NCBI RefSeq assembly: GCF_018687075.1
Contig: NZ_CP061285.1
Coordinates: forward strand, 248,001 to 312,000
Source: Polynucleobacter sp. MWH-UH35A
GTDB lineage: Bacteria > Pseudomonadota > Gammaproteobacteria > Burkholderiales > Burkholderiaceae
Reading direction: 5' to 3'
Length of the DNA: 64,000 nucleotides
In this document: positions 46,577 through 55,440 of the stretch, piece after piece
How positions within the stretch are numbered: position 1 is the first letter of the stretch
How the letters are laid out: each line of letters opens with the position of its first letter
Notes under the pieces: model-generated
The model's input: only the letters and a program-made list of their open reading frames with translations
Databases searched by the model: none
Told to the model about the DNA's origin: nothing
Translations under genes and position numbers: made by a program

Positions 46577-47368
46577 ATGCCAGCCAAAAAACCAGCGGTA
46601 ACTAAAAAGCCCCTAGCTTTAAAAAAACCATCTACTAAGACGGCAACTAAAAAAGTAACAGTTTCCAAAAATGCATCTACAAAAGAGGGTGTTGGATTGC
46701 CATTGTCGGTGGTGATTCGTCGCCGTATTGAGGCGCAGAATGCACGCTTTCATGCAAATGACAATATCTCTGCATTTATTAAGCCTGGAGAGTTAGAGGG
46801 TTTGGTTGAGGAGGTTGCCCAGAAGATGCAGGCTGTCTTAGAGAGTCTGGTTATCGATACTGAAAATGACCATAACACTCAAAATACGAGTCGTCGTGTA
46901 GCAAAAATGTATGTACAAGAGGTCTTTAATGGCCGCTATGTTGAACAACCAGTCCTAACGAAATTCCCCAATGTGAGCCGCTTAAATGAGTTAATGATCA
47001 TTGGGCCTATTACAGTACGTAGCGCCTGTTCTCATCATTTGTGCCCCATCATGGGCCGCATTTGGATTGGTGTGTTGCCTAGTAAAGAATCTGCCTTAAT
47101 TGGACTTTCAAAATATTCACGCTTAACTGAATGGGTCATGTGCCGCCCGCAAATTCAGGAAGAGGCGGTTGTGGAGTTGGCAGACATGCTTGAGAAAAAG
47201 ATTAAGCCAATTGGTGTTGCAGTGGTTATGGATGCTGATCACTTCTGTATGCAATGGCGTGGTGTTAAAGATCGTGATTCCAAGATGATTAACAGCGTCA
47301 TGCGTGGAGCGTTCTTGAAAGACTCTAACTTGCGTAGAGAGTTCTTGGCCTTAATTGATCGCAAGTAA
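46577..47368 (+). CDS. folE: GTP cyclohydrolase I with Lys-rich N-terminal extension
   Basis: Converts GTP to dihydroneopterin triphosphate, the first folate step. It has 263 residues. The catalytic core starts about residue 60; zinc ligands lie in RSACSHHLCPIMG and in DADHFCMQWRG, and GLSKYSRLTEW is family-typical. The first ~38 residues are rich in Lys, Ala, Pro and Thr (KKPAVTKKP-like), resembling histone H1-type tails and absent from most FolE proteins. The core is a somewhat divergent branch. Confidence 0.9.
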   Translation: MPAKKPAVTKKPLALKKPSTKTATKKVTVSKNASTKEGVGLPLSVVIRRRIEAQNARFHANDNISAFIKPGELEGLVEEVAQKMQAVLESLVIDTENDHNTQNTSRRVAKMYVQEVFNGRYVEQPVLTKFPNVSRLNELMIIGPITVRSACSHHLCPIMGRIWIGVLPSKESALIGLSKYSRLTEWVMCRPQIQEEAVVELADMLEKKIKPIGVAVVMDADHFCMQWRGVKDRDSKMINSVMRGAFLKDSNLRREFLALIDRK

Positions 47369-47372
47369 TCCA

Positions 47373-48263
47373 ATGAAAAAGATTCTTAGCCTTGCTGTTT
47401 TATTGATTGTGGGTTGTACTAGCGGCCCTACTTGGCAAGATTATCAATCTTTCTTGGATGAAAAAGTGGAGTCCCCGTTTTTTTACGTACCACCATTAAA
47501 TAAAAAAGATTATTCAGATCGCACCTGGATTTTGCTAGCAGAGTCTAAAAATAAAAACTGGTTTTATGATCCCTATACATTGAGCGAGGACGAGGACGGG
47601 GTTCTCTCTTTTGCTGCTTACATTGCGCCGAGAGAGAAAAGTAACCTTCCTCCATTTAATGCCACTATTGTTGGCCCTTATCTCCAAAAGATTGATTGCT
47701 TTAGTAATAACCAATTGTCAGAAACTTTTTACGCCCAAAATGTTTCATCTAAAGGTCCATTGGTGGGTGACACTAAGTCCGTAAATGGATTTGGCTGGAT
47801 AAAGATTGTGCCCAAAACAGCTTTAGCTTATGTGCGCTCCCGTCTCTGTGGCAGAAAGTTTATTGACGATAGCAATGTGAATTACTTTCTCTATCAAGAA
47901 GGCGCTTTACCAGCCCCAATTTCTAAAAAGGTGCCTGAAGAAGTGCTTGATGAAAAGACAAAAAAGCTGCCACCCGTCTTTTATGAAGTTATCAATAACG
48001 AAGTAATAATCACTGATTCAAAAAAAGACGTTCGCCAATTACTAGTGAGCTCTTATATTTTGGATAAATATTTAACAAAAAATGCTGACTATATTTTCAT
48101 GGCTAATTGCCAAGAAAATTCATACTCATTAAGTATTCAAGGTCAAGGTACTAAATCTAGCGGCGCTATTGGTGCAAAAGATTTGTTACCGGCAGTAGCG
48201 TTTAATAGGGCGTGCGGCAATCATGGCGCGTATATGAAAGTTGTAAATAAAGATAAAAATTGA
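47373..48263 (+). CDS. Putative lipoprotein, CNP1-like or surface-adhesin-E-like domain
   Basis: A 296-residue protein with a lipoprotein signal (LLIVGC, Cys15). After it, RTWILLAESKNKNWFYDPYTL and later repeated strands with paired Cys (KIDCF ... SRLCGRKF) resemble either the CNP1-like or the surface-adhesin protein E-like domain; I cannot decide which. Probably an outer-membrane or periplasmic lipoprotein of unknown role. The next small lipoprotein gene lies only 8 bases downstream, so they are likely cotranscribed. Confidence 0.65.
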   Translation: MKKILSLAVLLIVGCTSGPTWQDYQSFLDEKVESPFFYVPPLNKKDYSDRTWILLAESKNKNWFYDPYTLSEDEDGVLSFAAYIAPREKSNLPPFNATIVGPYLQKIDCFSNNQLSETFYAQNVSSKGPLVGDTKSVNGFGWIKIVPKTALAYVRSRLCGRKFIDDSNVNYFLYQEGALPAPISKKVPEEVLDEKTKKLPPVFYEVINNEVIITDSKKDVRQLLVSSYILDKYLTKNADYIFMANCQENSYSLSIQGQGTKSSGAIGAKDLLPAVAFNRACGNHGAYMKVVNKDKN

Positions 48264-48271
48264 TTCCAAGC

Positions 48272-48487
48272 ATGACCCGACTCAGATATTGGTTTTCTTT
48301 GCTATTGATCCCGCTCAGCATTGCTGCATGCTCATCTTTCCCCTCGGAAAATCAAGATCCATCTAAAAATAACAAGGTGATTTACAACCAAGATTTAAAG
48401 GAATGTAAAGAAGATTACCCTGAAGCTGGTTCGGGTGTTCACATCCGCCAGTGGATTAATTGCATGAAGCTGAAGGGATGGAGTTGA
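48272..48487 (+). CDS. Small lipoprotein, unknown function
   Basis: A 71-residue product from ATG 48272 (a TTG at 48260 is possible). It has a clear lipoprotein signal ending LSIAAC (Cys20), then a short mature domain with two more Cys (LKECKED and INCMKLKG) that could form a disulphide. It lies downstream of the larger lipoprotein. No family recognised. Confidence 0.65.
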   Translation: MTRLRYWFSLLLIPLSIAACSSFPSENQDPSKNNKVIYNQDLKECKEDYPEAGSGVHIRQWINCMKLKGWS

Positions 48488-48511
48488 TTAATGTTTTTAG
48501 TCTGAAATTTT

Positions 48512-48528
48512 ATGAGAACAATTCTCAT
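48512..48528. promoter_or_regulatory. Fur-box-like inverted repeat upstream of HiPIP gene
   Basis: ATGAGAA-CAA-TTCTCAT, a perfect 7-bp inverted repeat about 140 bases before the HiPIP start. It resembles Fur-type sites with GAGAAT/ATTCTC half-sites. A possible promoter (TTGACT at 48549-48554 and TCTAAA at 48573-48578, 18-base spacing) lies just downstream. Confidence 0.5.
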
Positions 48529-48670
48529 CTATATTTCTATATAAATCATTGACTTAGGTAGTTGCTAGCACTTCTAAATCTTCTCCACTATGATTTGTTC
48601 AGTATTCAAAGTTGCGCATTGCTTCTCGATGCGCATGCAAGTTAATCACTGATTTATTTTTGGAGAATCC

Positions 48671-48979
48671 ATGAAAAATAGTCGTCGCCAATTTATGATT
48701 TTGTCTGCTGCTGGTGCTTGCACCCTTGCATTGAACGGTAAGGTTCAAGCTCAAGCCATGGTTGCAGAAACTGATCCACAAGCTGCTGCACTCGGTTACA
48801 AAGCAGATGCCTCTAAAGTAGATAAAGCAAAATATGCTAAGTATGCCGCTGGTCAACAGTGCGACAATTGCGCTCTGTACCAAGGTAAGCCTGGTTCAGC
48901 TGCAGGTGGCTGCTCTTTATTTGCTGGCAAGCAAGTTGCCGGTAAGGGCTGGTGCTCTGCTTATGCGAAAAAAGCCTAA
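48671..48979 (+). CDS. High-potential iron-sulfur protein (HiPIP)
   Basis: A soluble periplasmic electron carrier with one [4Fe-4S](3+/2+) cluster. It has 102 residues: a Tat signal (SRRQFMILSAAGA, cleaved about residue 27-29) and the four cluster ligands Cys64, Cys67, Cys81 and Cys95 in the family spacing. A GGAGA ribosome-binding site precedes the ATG, and a strong terminator follows, so it is a single-gene transcript. Confidence 0.93.
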   Translation: MKNSRRQFMILSAAGACTLALNGKVQAQAMVAETDPQAAALGYKADASKVDKAKYAKYAAGQQCDNCALYQGKPGSAAGGCSLFAGKQVAGKGWCSAYAKKA

Positions 48980-49001
48980 ACTTAAATAAGCTTCAGTGCT
49001 A

Positions 49002-49026
49002 AAGGCTGCCTAGGCAGCCTTTTTTA
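49002..49026 (+). terminator. Rho-independent terminator after HiPIP gene
   Basis: A 9-bp perfect stem (AAGGCTGCC / GGCAGCCTT) with a very short loop, followed by a T run, 23 bases after the HiPIP stop codon. Confidence 0.85.
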
Positions 49027-49061
49027 TTACACTTGGCCACTGAGCACATTGAGGGATTTAA

Positions 49062-49604
49062 ATGAAGTATTCATTTAGCCAATTTTTAAGACATCTCCAG
49101 TTTTATTTGGGCGGCGATCAGCCTTCAGTAAGCTGGTTGGAAAGAGTGCGTGCGGTATCGGGAGCTTTTATTGGGCTTATCTTGGTGTTCGTCACCGCTA
49201 AATATCTTGGGGAGCTTAGTGGCATAGATGAATGGCTGATGGCATCACTTGGGGCCAGCGCTTTACTGGTGTTTGCTTTGCCAGGCAGCCCTATGGCACA
49301 GCCGTGGGCGGTCATTGCTGGCAATACCATCTCTGCGCTGATTGGTATTAGCTGTATTCATTTGATTGACCAGCCTTTATTGGCTCTGCCTACGGCTGCT
49401 TCAATGTCAATTTTGGGGATGTTTATTTTGCGCTGTCTTCATCCACCAGCTGCGGCGGTATCTTTGATTGTGGTTTTGGGGCATATTGGCAGCTATCGCT
49501 ATGCCATTTTTCCGGTGATGGTGGATTCTGTTTTGTTGATACTGGCTGGGGCGGTTTACAGTAATCTGACTGGTAAACCCTACCCCAATAGCCCTCCTAG
49601 ATAG
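49062..49604 (+). CDS. HPP family membrane protein
   Basis: A 180-residue protein with four membrane helices, matching the HPP family (GASALLVFALPGSPMAQPWAVIAGN, with the following LRCLHPPAAA carrying the His-Pro-Pro motif). Cyanobacterial and plant members transport nitrite; bacterial roles vary. It is transcribed after the HiPIP terminator. Confidence 0.85.
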   Translation: MKYSFSQFLRHLQFYLGGDQPSVSWLERVRAVSGAFIGLILVFVTAKYLGELSGIDEWLMASLGASALLVFALPGSPMAQPWAVIAGNTISALIGISCIHLIDQPLLALPTAASMSILGMFILRCLHPPAAAVSLIVVLGHIGSYRYAIFPVMVDSVLLILAGAVYSNLTGKPYPNSPPR

Positions 49605-49954
49605 GTTTCTAGAGGGCAATTTCATTTTTTACTTAATTTTTCCTGCGGCAATAGAGGCTTTGCAGTCTAAGATGCCGTAATTTTGGAACTTGCCAGCATT
49701 CTCTTTGCGGATGGATTGGCCGCATTCGGTCAGGGAGTTGCAAAGGTTAATTTTTGGGATATTGCCCATAGTGATAGCTCCTGTAGTGATTTCTATAGTT
49801 ATTGTTTGAATTCAATATGTAACACAGCGCCATTGTGCTTTTTGCTGGCGCCTATTGGGATTTTAATAAATTCCTTAGGTTTGCTAAAGAGGAGCTATAA
49901 ACCCTTTAAAATCTAGTTTTATTGATAAAAAGTATATTCATAGCTTTTAATTTT
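49605..49954. other. 350-base HPP-manC gap
   Basis: On the plus strand nothing convincing is seen: the open frame 49683-49916 has no family resemblance and its first part overlaps a better minus-strand small gene. The minus strand carries the 46-codon reading frame listed at 49629-49769. The remaining ~180 bases (49770-49954) are AT-rich and should contain the manC promoter. Confidence 0.5.
49629..49769 (-). CDS. Small 46-residue hypothetical protein
   Basis: ATG at 49769 preceded by a good AGGAG ribosome-binding site at suitable spacing. The product is MGNIPKINLCNSLTECG and onward, with three Cys (10, 16 and 37), a Lys-rich end, no signal peptide and no membrane segment. No family recognised. 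It is supported by the ribosome-binding site and balanced composition only. Confidence 0.5.
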   Translation of the reverse strand: MGNIPKINLCNSLTECGQSIRKENAGKFQNYGILDCKASIAAGKIK

Positions 49955-51430
49955 ATGGCTTTAGTGATTCCAGTCATTCTTTGCGGCGGTTCCGGCACAC
50001 GGCTTTGGCCTTTGTCCCGTTCGGGATTCCCAAAGCAATTTTTGGTTCTCTCGGGCGACGGCTCATCTCAAAGCCTTTTTCAGCAGGCGGTAGAGCGCAT
50101 TAATTCTGTCGCTAGTTCAAAAAATACGCTAGGTAATACTTTGGTGGTCACCAATGAAGACCACCGATTTTTAGTACTGGATCAGTTGCGTGAAATGAAA
50201 TCAGTTCATGCTACTTTGTTATTGGAACCTGTAGGTCGTAACACAGCACCTGCGTTAAGTATGGCTGCTTTTTGTGCGCAGCAGTTAGCTCACGATCAAG
50301 ATCCTATTTTGGTAATTACACCAGCAGATCAAACGATTCAAAATTCTGTGGCCTTTACTAAGGCATTACAAGACTGCATTGATGTGGTTGAAGAAAATAA
50401 ACAAAGTATTGCTATCTTGGGTATTACACCAACTGCGCCTGAAACAGGCTATGGGTATATTCAACGTTCAGGCGCTAAGGATCAACATAACGCATTTGTA
50501 GTGGATCGTTTTGTAGAAAAGCCTGACTGCCAGACTGCGCAAAGTTATTTGGCTGAGGGCGGCTATCTTTGGAACAGTGGTATGTTTGTCCTGAAGGCCA
50601 GTACATGGCTTTCAGCTCTTGAGGAATATCGAAGCGATATTTATAAAGCTTCAGAAAAAGCATGGCAAACCCAATCTGAAGATCAAGCTGATGGCGTGCA
50701 ATTCATCCGCCCAGGAAAAGAAGAGTTTATGGCGATTCCAAGTGAATCCATCGACTATGCAGTGATTGAAAAGTGTCCCAAGAGTGCATACACCATCAAG
50801 ATGGTGGAATTGGATGCCGGGTGGAATGACCTTGGTGCTTGGGATGCTGTTTGGCAAGTTGGTAAGCAAGATCAAGATGGCAACGTTACTAGTGGCGATA
50901 CTTTGCTGACGAACTCTAAGAACTCCTTAGTGCACGCCAACAGCCGCTTGGTAAGTGCTGTTGGGGTTGAAAATCTAATCATCGTAGAAACGGCAGACGC
51001 AGTATTGGTGGCTGATCGCAAAAATAGCCAAGACGTTAAAAACATTGTGAACCTGCTGGAGTCACAAAGGCGGGAAGAGAAAAGCCTGCATCGTAAGGTC
51101 GCCAGACCCTGGGGTTGGTATGACAGCGTAGATGAAGGCGAGCGCTTCAAGGTGAAGCGAATTCAGGTCAAACCAGGCGCCAGCCTATCCTTGCAGATGC
51201 ATCATCACCGCGCTGAGCACTGGATTGTGGTTAAAGGTGTGGCAGAGGTTACCAATGGGGATCAAGTCATCACGCTCAAAGAAAATCAAAGTACTTATAT
51301 TCCGCGGGGGCAAACGCATCGTTTATCTAATCTCGGAGAGACTCCATTAGAGATTATTGAGGTACAGTCTGGTGGTTATTTGGGTGAAGATGACATCGTA
51401 CGTTTTGAGGACACCTATGGCAGAAATTAG
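49955..51430 (+). CDS. manC: Mannose-1-phosphate guanylyltransferase / mannose-6-phosphate isomerase
   Basis: Makes GDP-mannose; many homologues also isomerise fructose-6-P. It has 491 residues from ATG 49955. The N-terminal nucleotidyltransferase has ILCGGSGTRLWPLSR, and the C-terminal cupin (type II PMI) has QMHHHRAEHWIVVKG. It opens the second O-antigen region and supplies the substrate of the following gmd. Confidence 0.94.
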   Translation: MALVIPVILCGGSGTRLWPLSRSGFPKQFLVLSGDGSSQSLFQQAVERINSVASSKNTLGNTLVVTNEDHRFLVLDQLREMKSVHATLLLEPVGRNTAPALSMAAFCAQQLAHDQDPILVITPADQTIQNSVAFTKALQDCIDVVEENKQSIAILGITPTAPETGYGYIQRSGAKDQHNAFVVDRFVEKPDCQTAQSYLAEGGYLWNSGMFVLKASTWLSALEEYRSDIYKASEKAWQTQSEDQADGVQFIRPGKEEFMAIPSESIDYAVIEKCPKSAYTIKMVELDAGWNDLGAWDAVWQVGKQDQDGNVTSGDTLLTNSKNSLVHANSRLVSAVGVENLIIVETADAVLVADRKNSQDVKNIVNLLESQRREEKSLHRKVARPWGWYDSVDEGERFKVKRIQVKPGASLSLQMHHHRAEHWIVVKGVAEVTNGDQVITLKENQSTYIPRGQTHRLSNLGETPLEIIEVQSGGYLGEDDIVRFEDTYGRN

Positions 51431-51460
51431 TCGAGAATTTTAAAAAAGCAGAAATTTGAT

Positions 51461-52552
51461 ATGAAAAATAAAAAAGTAGCACTGATTACTGGGGTAACTG
51501 GGCAAGATGGTTCTTACTTAGCTGAGTTTTTATTAGGCAAAGATTACGCTGTACATGGCATTAAGAGGCGCACCTCTTTATTTAATACCGACCGTATTGA
51601 TCATTTATTCCACGACCCTCATGAAACGGGGCGAGACTTCACTTTGCATCACGGTGATATGACAGACTCCAGTTCATTGACGCGAATCATTCAGCAAGTG
51701 CAGCCCGATGAAATATATAACCTTGCAGCTCAAAGCCATGTAGCGGTCAGTTTTGAGGAGCCAGAGTACACCGCCAATAGCGATGGCTTGGGCGCCTTGA
51801 GAATTTTAGAGGCCATTCGAATTTTGGGGTTGGAGAAGAAAACTCGCTTTTATCAGGCCTCTACTTCAGAGTTGTATGGATTAGTGCAAGAGATTCCGCA
51901 AAAAGAGACGACCCCTTTCTATCCAAGAAGTCCTTATGCGGTGGCTAAGCTTTATGCCTATTGGATTACCGTGAATTATCGTGAGGCTTACGATATGTAT
52001 GCCTGCAATGGCATTCTCTTTAATCATGAGAGCCCCAATCGTGGCGAGACATTTGTTACCAGAAAAATTACGCGAGCTTTAGCGCGTATTAAGTTGGGGA
52101 TTCAAGATTGTTTGTATCTCGGTAATTTAGATGCAAAGCGTGACTGGGGTCATGCCAGAGACTACATTGAGATGCAATGGTTGATGCTTCAGCAAGATAT
52201 TCCGGATGACTACGTGATTGCTACAGGCGTGCAATATAGTGTGCGTGAATTTGTAGATGCTGCAGCCAAGGAGTTAGGTCTCGTTATTCGTTGGGAGGGC
52301 AACGGTGTTAATGAAAGGGGCTATACGGCAGATGGAAAATGTGTAGTTGCAGTAGATCCACGCTACTTTAGGCCTACCGAGGTAGAGACACTACTTGGCG
52401 ATGCCACTAAGGCGCATCAAAAGCTTGGCTGGAAACCTAAAATTACCTTTGCAGAGCTGGTCTCAGAGATGGCTAAGGCTGATATGGTGGAAGCGGAATT
52501 CGATCTGCAGGTTAAAAAGAGTGGCCATAAGGCATTACGCAATCAGGGCTAA
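51461..52552 (+). CDS. gmd: GDP-mannose 4,6-dehydratase
   Basis: Converts GDP-D-mannose to GDP-4-keto-6-deoxy-D-mannose with bound NADP. It has 363 residues: [11 protein letters not shown] at 10-20, catalytic Tyr159/Lys163 in SPYAVAK, and [16 protein letters not shown]. It shares one base with the next gene (TAATG). The product is the branch point for fucose, perosamine, rhamnose and colitose. Confidence 0.96.
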   Translation: MKNKKVALITGVTGQDGSYLAEFLLGKDYAVHGIKRRTSLFNTDRIDHLFHDPHETGRDFTLHHGDMTDSSSLTRIIQQVQPDEIYNLAAQSHVAVSFEEPEYTANSDGLGALRILEAIRILGLEKKTRFYQASTSELYGLVQEIPQKETTPFYPRSPYAVAKLYAYWITVNYREAYDMYACNGILFNHESPNRGETFVTRKITRALARIKLGIQDCLYLGNLDAKRDWGHARDYIEMQWLMLQQDIPDDYVIATGVQYSVREFVDAAAKELGLVIRWEGNGVNERGYTADGKCVVAVDPRYFRPTEVETLLGDATKAHQKLGWKPKITFAELVSEMAKADMVEAEFDLQVKKSGHKALRNQG

Positions 52553-53490
52553 TGAGTAACAAGCCAAAAGTTCTCTTAACGGGTGGTCGCGGAATGGTTG
52601 GTAAAAACATTCTAGAACATGCCACGGCTAGAGATTTTGATTTTTTAGCTCCAACAAGTGCAGATTTAGATTTGCGTGATCTTGCAAAAACTCAAGATTT
52701 TTTCTCTAAGCATGCCCCCGATTTTGTTATTCATACGGCTGGTTTAGTGGGCGGCATTCAGGCGAATATGGCAAGACCAGTAGATTTCTTGGTGGAGAAC
52801 GTAGACATAGGGCGCAATGTCATCATGGCATCCCGATCTGCGGGGGTAAAAAAACTTCTGAACTTATCTAGTTCCTGCATGTATCCACGTAATGCAGAAA
52901 ACCCATTAAGAGAAGAGCTAATTCTTAAAGGCGAGTTAGAGCCAACCAATGAAGGATATGCGTTAGCCAAAATATTTGCGTTGCGTCTTTGTGAGTATTT
53001 GCATAAAGAGGACGCATCACTTCAATATAAAACGTTTATTCCCTGTAATTTATATGGGCGATTTGATAAGTTTGACCCCAAGCATTCGCATTTAATACCG
53101 GCAATTATTCATAAGGTGCACTTAGCAAAAGTGAATAATGAAAAGACTGTTGAAATCTGGGGTGATGGCGATGCACGTCGTGAGTTCATGTATTCAGGGG
53201 ATTTGGCTGATGCAATTTTGCGTGCTATTAGTAATTTTGAGGATGTGCCGACCTTAATGAATGTTGGTTTAGGTATTGATCACAGTATTAATGAGTATTA
53301 CGAGGCTGTGGCAAAAGTGGTCGATTGGCATGGTGAATTCGTACATGACCTTACAAGGCCGGTTGGTATGAAACAGAAATTGGTATCTGTTGAACGTCAA
53401 AAAAAATGGGGATGGTCGGCAAAAACATCCTTAGAAGAGGGTATATCTAAGGCATATGATTTTTATTTAAAGGTTTCCAATGAGTTTTAA
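52552..53490 (+). CDS. GDP-L-colitose synthase (ColC-like) or GDP-L-fucose synthase
   Basis: An epimerase/reductase of the SDR family, 312 residues. The NADP-binding motif is GGRGMVG at 11-17; Tyr136/Lys140 lie in NEGYALAK; and Cys109 in SSSCMYP matches the epimerisation Cys of GDP-fucose synthase. ColC and Fcl share this fold and chemistry (C5 epimerisation, C4 reduction). Because the next gene encodes a ColD-like enzyme and overlaps by 11 bases, I favour GDP-L-colitose synthase acting on the ColD product. Confidence 0.75.
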   Translation: MSNKPKVLLTGGRGMVGKNILEHATARDFDFLAPTSADLDLRDLAKTQDFFSKHAPDFVIHTAGLVGGIQANMARPVDFLVENVDIGRNVIMASRSAGVKKLLNLSSSCMYPRNAENPLREELILKGELEPTNEGYALAKIFALRLCEYLHKEDASLQYKTFIPCNLYGRFDKFDPKHSHLIPAIIHKVHLAKVNNEKTVEIWGDGDARREFMYSGDLADAILRAISNFEDVPTLMNVGLGIDHSINEYYEAVAKVVDWHGEFVHDLTRPVGMKQKLVSVERQKKWGWSAKTSLEEGISKAYDFYLKVSNEF

Positions 53491-54646
53491 ATATCCACTT
53501 GCTACTGCTACCTGGGATGAGTCCGAATATCAAGCCTTACAGGACGTGATCTCTAGCGGCATGTTTACCATGGGTCCTAAGGTCGCTCAATTTGAGAAAG
53601 ACTTTGCAAAATACATTGGTAGCAAATATGCGGTGATGGTAAATTCAGGCTCCTCTGCAAATTTGCTGATGGTAGCCGCACTTTTTTATACCAAAAATGC
53701 ACGACTCAAACTCAGTCCTGGTGATGAAGTTATTGTCCCTGCTGTATCCTGGAGTACGACTTACTACCCGCTCTATCAATATGGGCTGAAGATCAAGTTT
53801 GTAGATATTGACTTACACACTCTGAACTATGATCTGGAGCAACTAAGCCAAGCGATTGGCCCAAATACACGAGCTGTAGTGGCAGTTAACTTACTTGGCA
53901 ATCCCAATGATTTCACGAAACTGAAAACAATAATTGGTGATCGCGATATTGTTCTTATTGAAGATAACTGTGAATCACTAGGTGCTGAATTTGAAGGTAA
54001 AAAAGCGGGAACATTTGGTGTCATGGGTAGCTTTAGTACTTTTTTCTCGCATCATATCTCCACGATGGAGGGCGGTCTTGTTGTTACTGATGATGAAGAG
54101 CTTTATCACATCCTGCTTTCTCTACGTGCGCACGGTTGGACCAGAAATCTTCCAAAGGAAAACCACGTTTGTGGCACAAAGGGTGATGATCCATTTGAGG
54201 AGTCATTCCGCTTTGTTCTTCCCGGGTATAACGTTCGACCACTAGAAATGTCTGGCGCTCTAGGTATCGAGCAGGTTAAAAAATTACCGCATTTAATAGC
54301 GGAGCGTCGTAAAAATGGCGCATTACTGCAAAAGGCTTTGGCAAATCATTCGGATTTACTAATTCAAACTGAGATTGGCCACAGCAGCTGGTTTGGTTTT
54401 AGTTTAATTATCAAGCCTGGATCTTCATTGACCAGAAAGGATTTGGTGAAGAAGTTAACTGATCTTGGCTTCGAGTGTAGACCCATCGTCACTGGTAACT
54501 TTGCTAAGAATGAAGTAGTGAAATACTTCAATTCAGAAGTGCATGGCCAACTAAAAAATGCTGAGCATGTTGATCGCAGTGGATTGTTTATTGGGAATCA
54601 TCATTATTCGATTTCAGATGCAATTGAGATGTTGAAAAATATTTAA
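53480..54646 (+). CDS. GDP-4-keto-6-deoxy-D-mannose 3-dehydratase (ColD-like)
   Basis: A DegT/DnrJ-fold PLP/PMP enzyme of 388 residues, the length of E. coli ColD. The Lys that normally binds PLP is replaced by His (H191 in FFSHHISTMEGG), the hallmark of the 3-dehydratases ColD and RfbH rather than aminotransferases. ColD uses PMP and glutamate and needs no iron-sulfur cluster; this protein lacks the Cys set of RfbH. It should remove the 3-hydroxyl from GDP-4-keto-6-deoxymannose, giving GDP-4-keto-3,6-dideoxymannose. Confidence 0.85.
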   Translation: MSFKYPLATATWDESEYQALQDVISSGMFTMGPKVAQFEKDFAKYIGSKYAVMVNSGSSANLLMVAALFYTKNARLKLSPGDEVIVPAVSWSTTYYPLYQYGLKIKFVDIDLHTLNYDLEQLSQAIGPNTRAVVAVNLLGNPNDFTKLKTIIGDRDIVLIEDNCESLGAEFEGKKAGTFGVMGSFSTFFSHHISTMEGGLVVTDDEELYHILLSLRAHGWTRNLPKENHVCGTKGDDPFEESFRFVLPGYNVRPLEMSGALGIEQVKKLPHLIAERRKNGALLQKALANHSDLLIQTEIGHSSWFGFSLIIKPGSSLTRKDLVKKLTDLGFECRPIVTGNFAKNEVVKYFNSEVHGQLKNAEHVDRSGLFIGNHHYSISDAIEMLKNI

Positions 54647-54666
54647 ATTATCTTTGAAGGCTTTAT

Positions 54667-55440
54667 ATGAAGGCAGTCATTCTTGCTGGTGGTTTGGGAA
54701 CTAGAATTTCAGAGGAAAGCGCATCTCGTCCTAAGCCGATGATTGAGATTGGCGGTAAGCCAATCCTCTGGCACATCATGAAGATTTATTCGCACTACGG
54801 AATTAATGATTTTATTGTTTGTTGTGGATACAAGGGCTATGTGATCAAGGAATATTTTGCAAATTATTTCCTGCATACTTCCGATGTTACTTTTGACATG
54901 CAAAAAAATTCCATGGAAGTTCATCAGCGCTTTGCTGAGCCTTGGAAAGTAACCCTGGTGGATACTGGTGAGGATACGATGACAGGCGGACGACTCAAGA
55001 GGGTTGGGGAGTACGTTAAAGATGAGGAAGCATTTTGTTTTACTTATGGCGATGGTGTCTCGGATATCAATATTCAGGCGCTAATAGATTTTCATCGTCA
55101 GCAAGCGGTAAAGGCCACGTTAACGGCTGTATATCCTCCTGGCCGTTTTGGCGCTCTTGATATTGCTGGAAATAAAGTGATTACGTTCCAAGAGAAGCCA
55201 AAGGGTGATGGTGGAATGATTAACGGCGGATTTTTTGTTCTTTCTCCATCTGTTCTCAGTCTATTGAAGGGTGATGAAACCATTTGGGAAAGAGAGCCTT
55301 TGGAAAGTTTGGCCAAAAGCGGTCAAATCAGCGCATATGAGCACCGCGGATTTTGGCAGCCTATGGATACACTGCGCGATAAGAATTATTTGGAAGATTT
55401 GTGGTCTAGTGGCAAAGCCCTTTGGAAACTTTGGAAATGA
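54667..55440 (+). CDS. rfbF: Glucose-1-phosphate cytidylyltransferase
   Basis: Makes CDP-glucose from CTP and glucose-1-phosphate, the first step of CDP-3,6-dideoxyhexose synthesis. It has 257 residues with [19 protein letters not shown] at 7-25, including the Glu-Glu-rich stretch typical of RfbF, and [12 protein letters not shown] carrying the metal-binding Asp. It starts the CDP-sugar module and overlaps rfbG by 4 bases (ATGA). Confidence 0.95.
   Translation: MKAVILAGGLGTRISEESASRPKPMIEIGGKPILWHIMKIYSHYGINDFIVCCGYKGYVIKEYFANYFLHTSDVTFDMQKNSMEVHQRFAEPWKVTLVDTGEDTMTGGRLKRVGEYVKDEEAFCFTYGDGVSDINIQALIDFHRQQAVKATLTAVYPPGRFGALDIAGNKVITFQEKPKGDGGMINGGFFVLSPSVLSLLKGDETIWEREPLESLAKSGQISAYEHRGFWQPMDTLRDKNYLEDLWSSGKALWKLWK

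Noticed and set aside
49683..49916. Plus-strand 77-codon frame between the HPP gene and manC
   Set aside because: No recognised family and no good ribosome-binding site; it overlaps the minus-strand small gene that does have one.
53480..54646. Perosamine synthase or other sugar aminotransferase
   Set aside because: The PLP lysine is replaced by histidine (H191), so it should not transaminate; it fits ColD.
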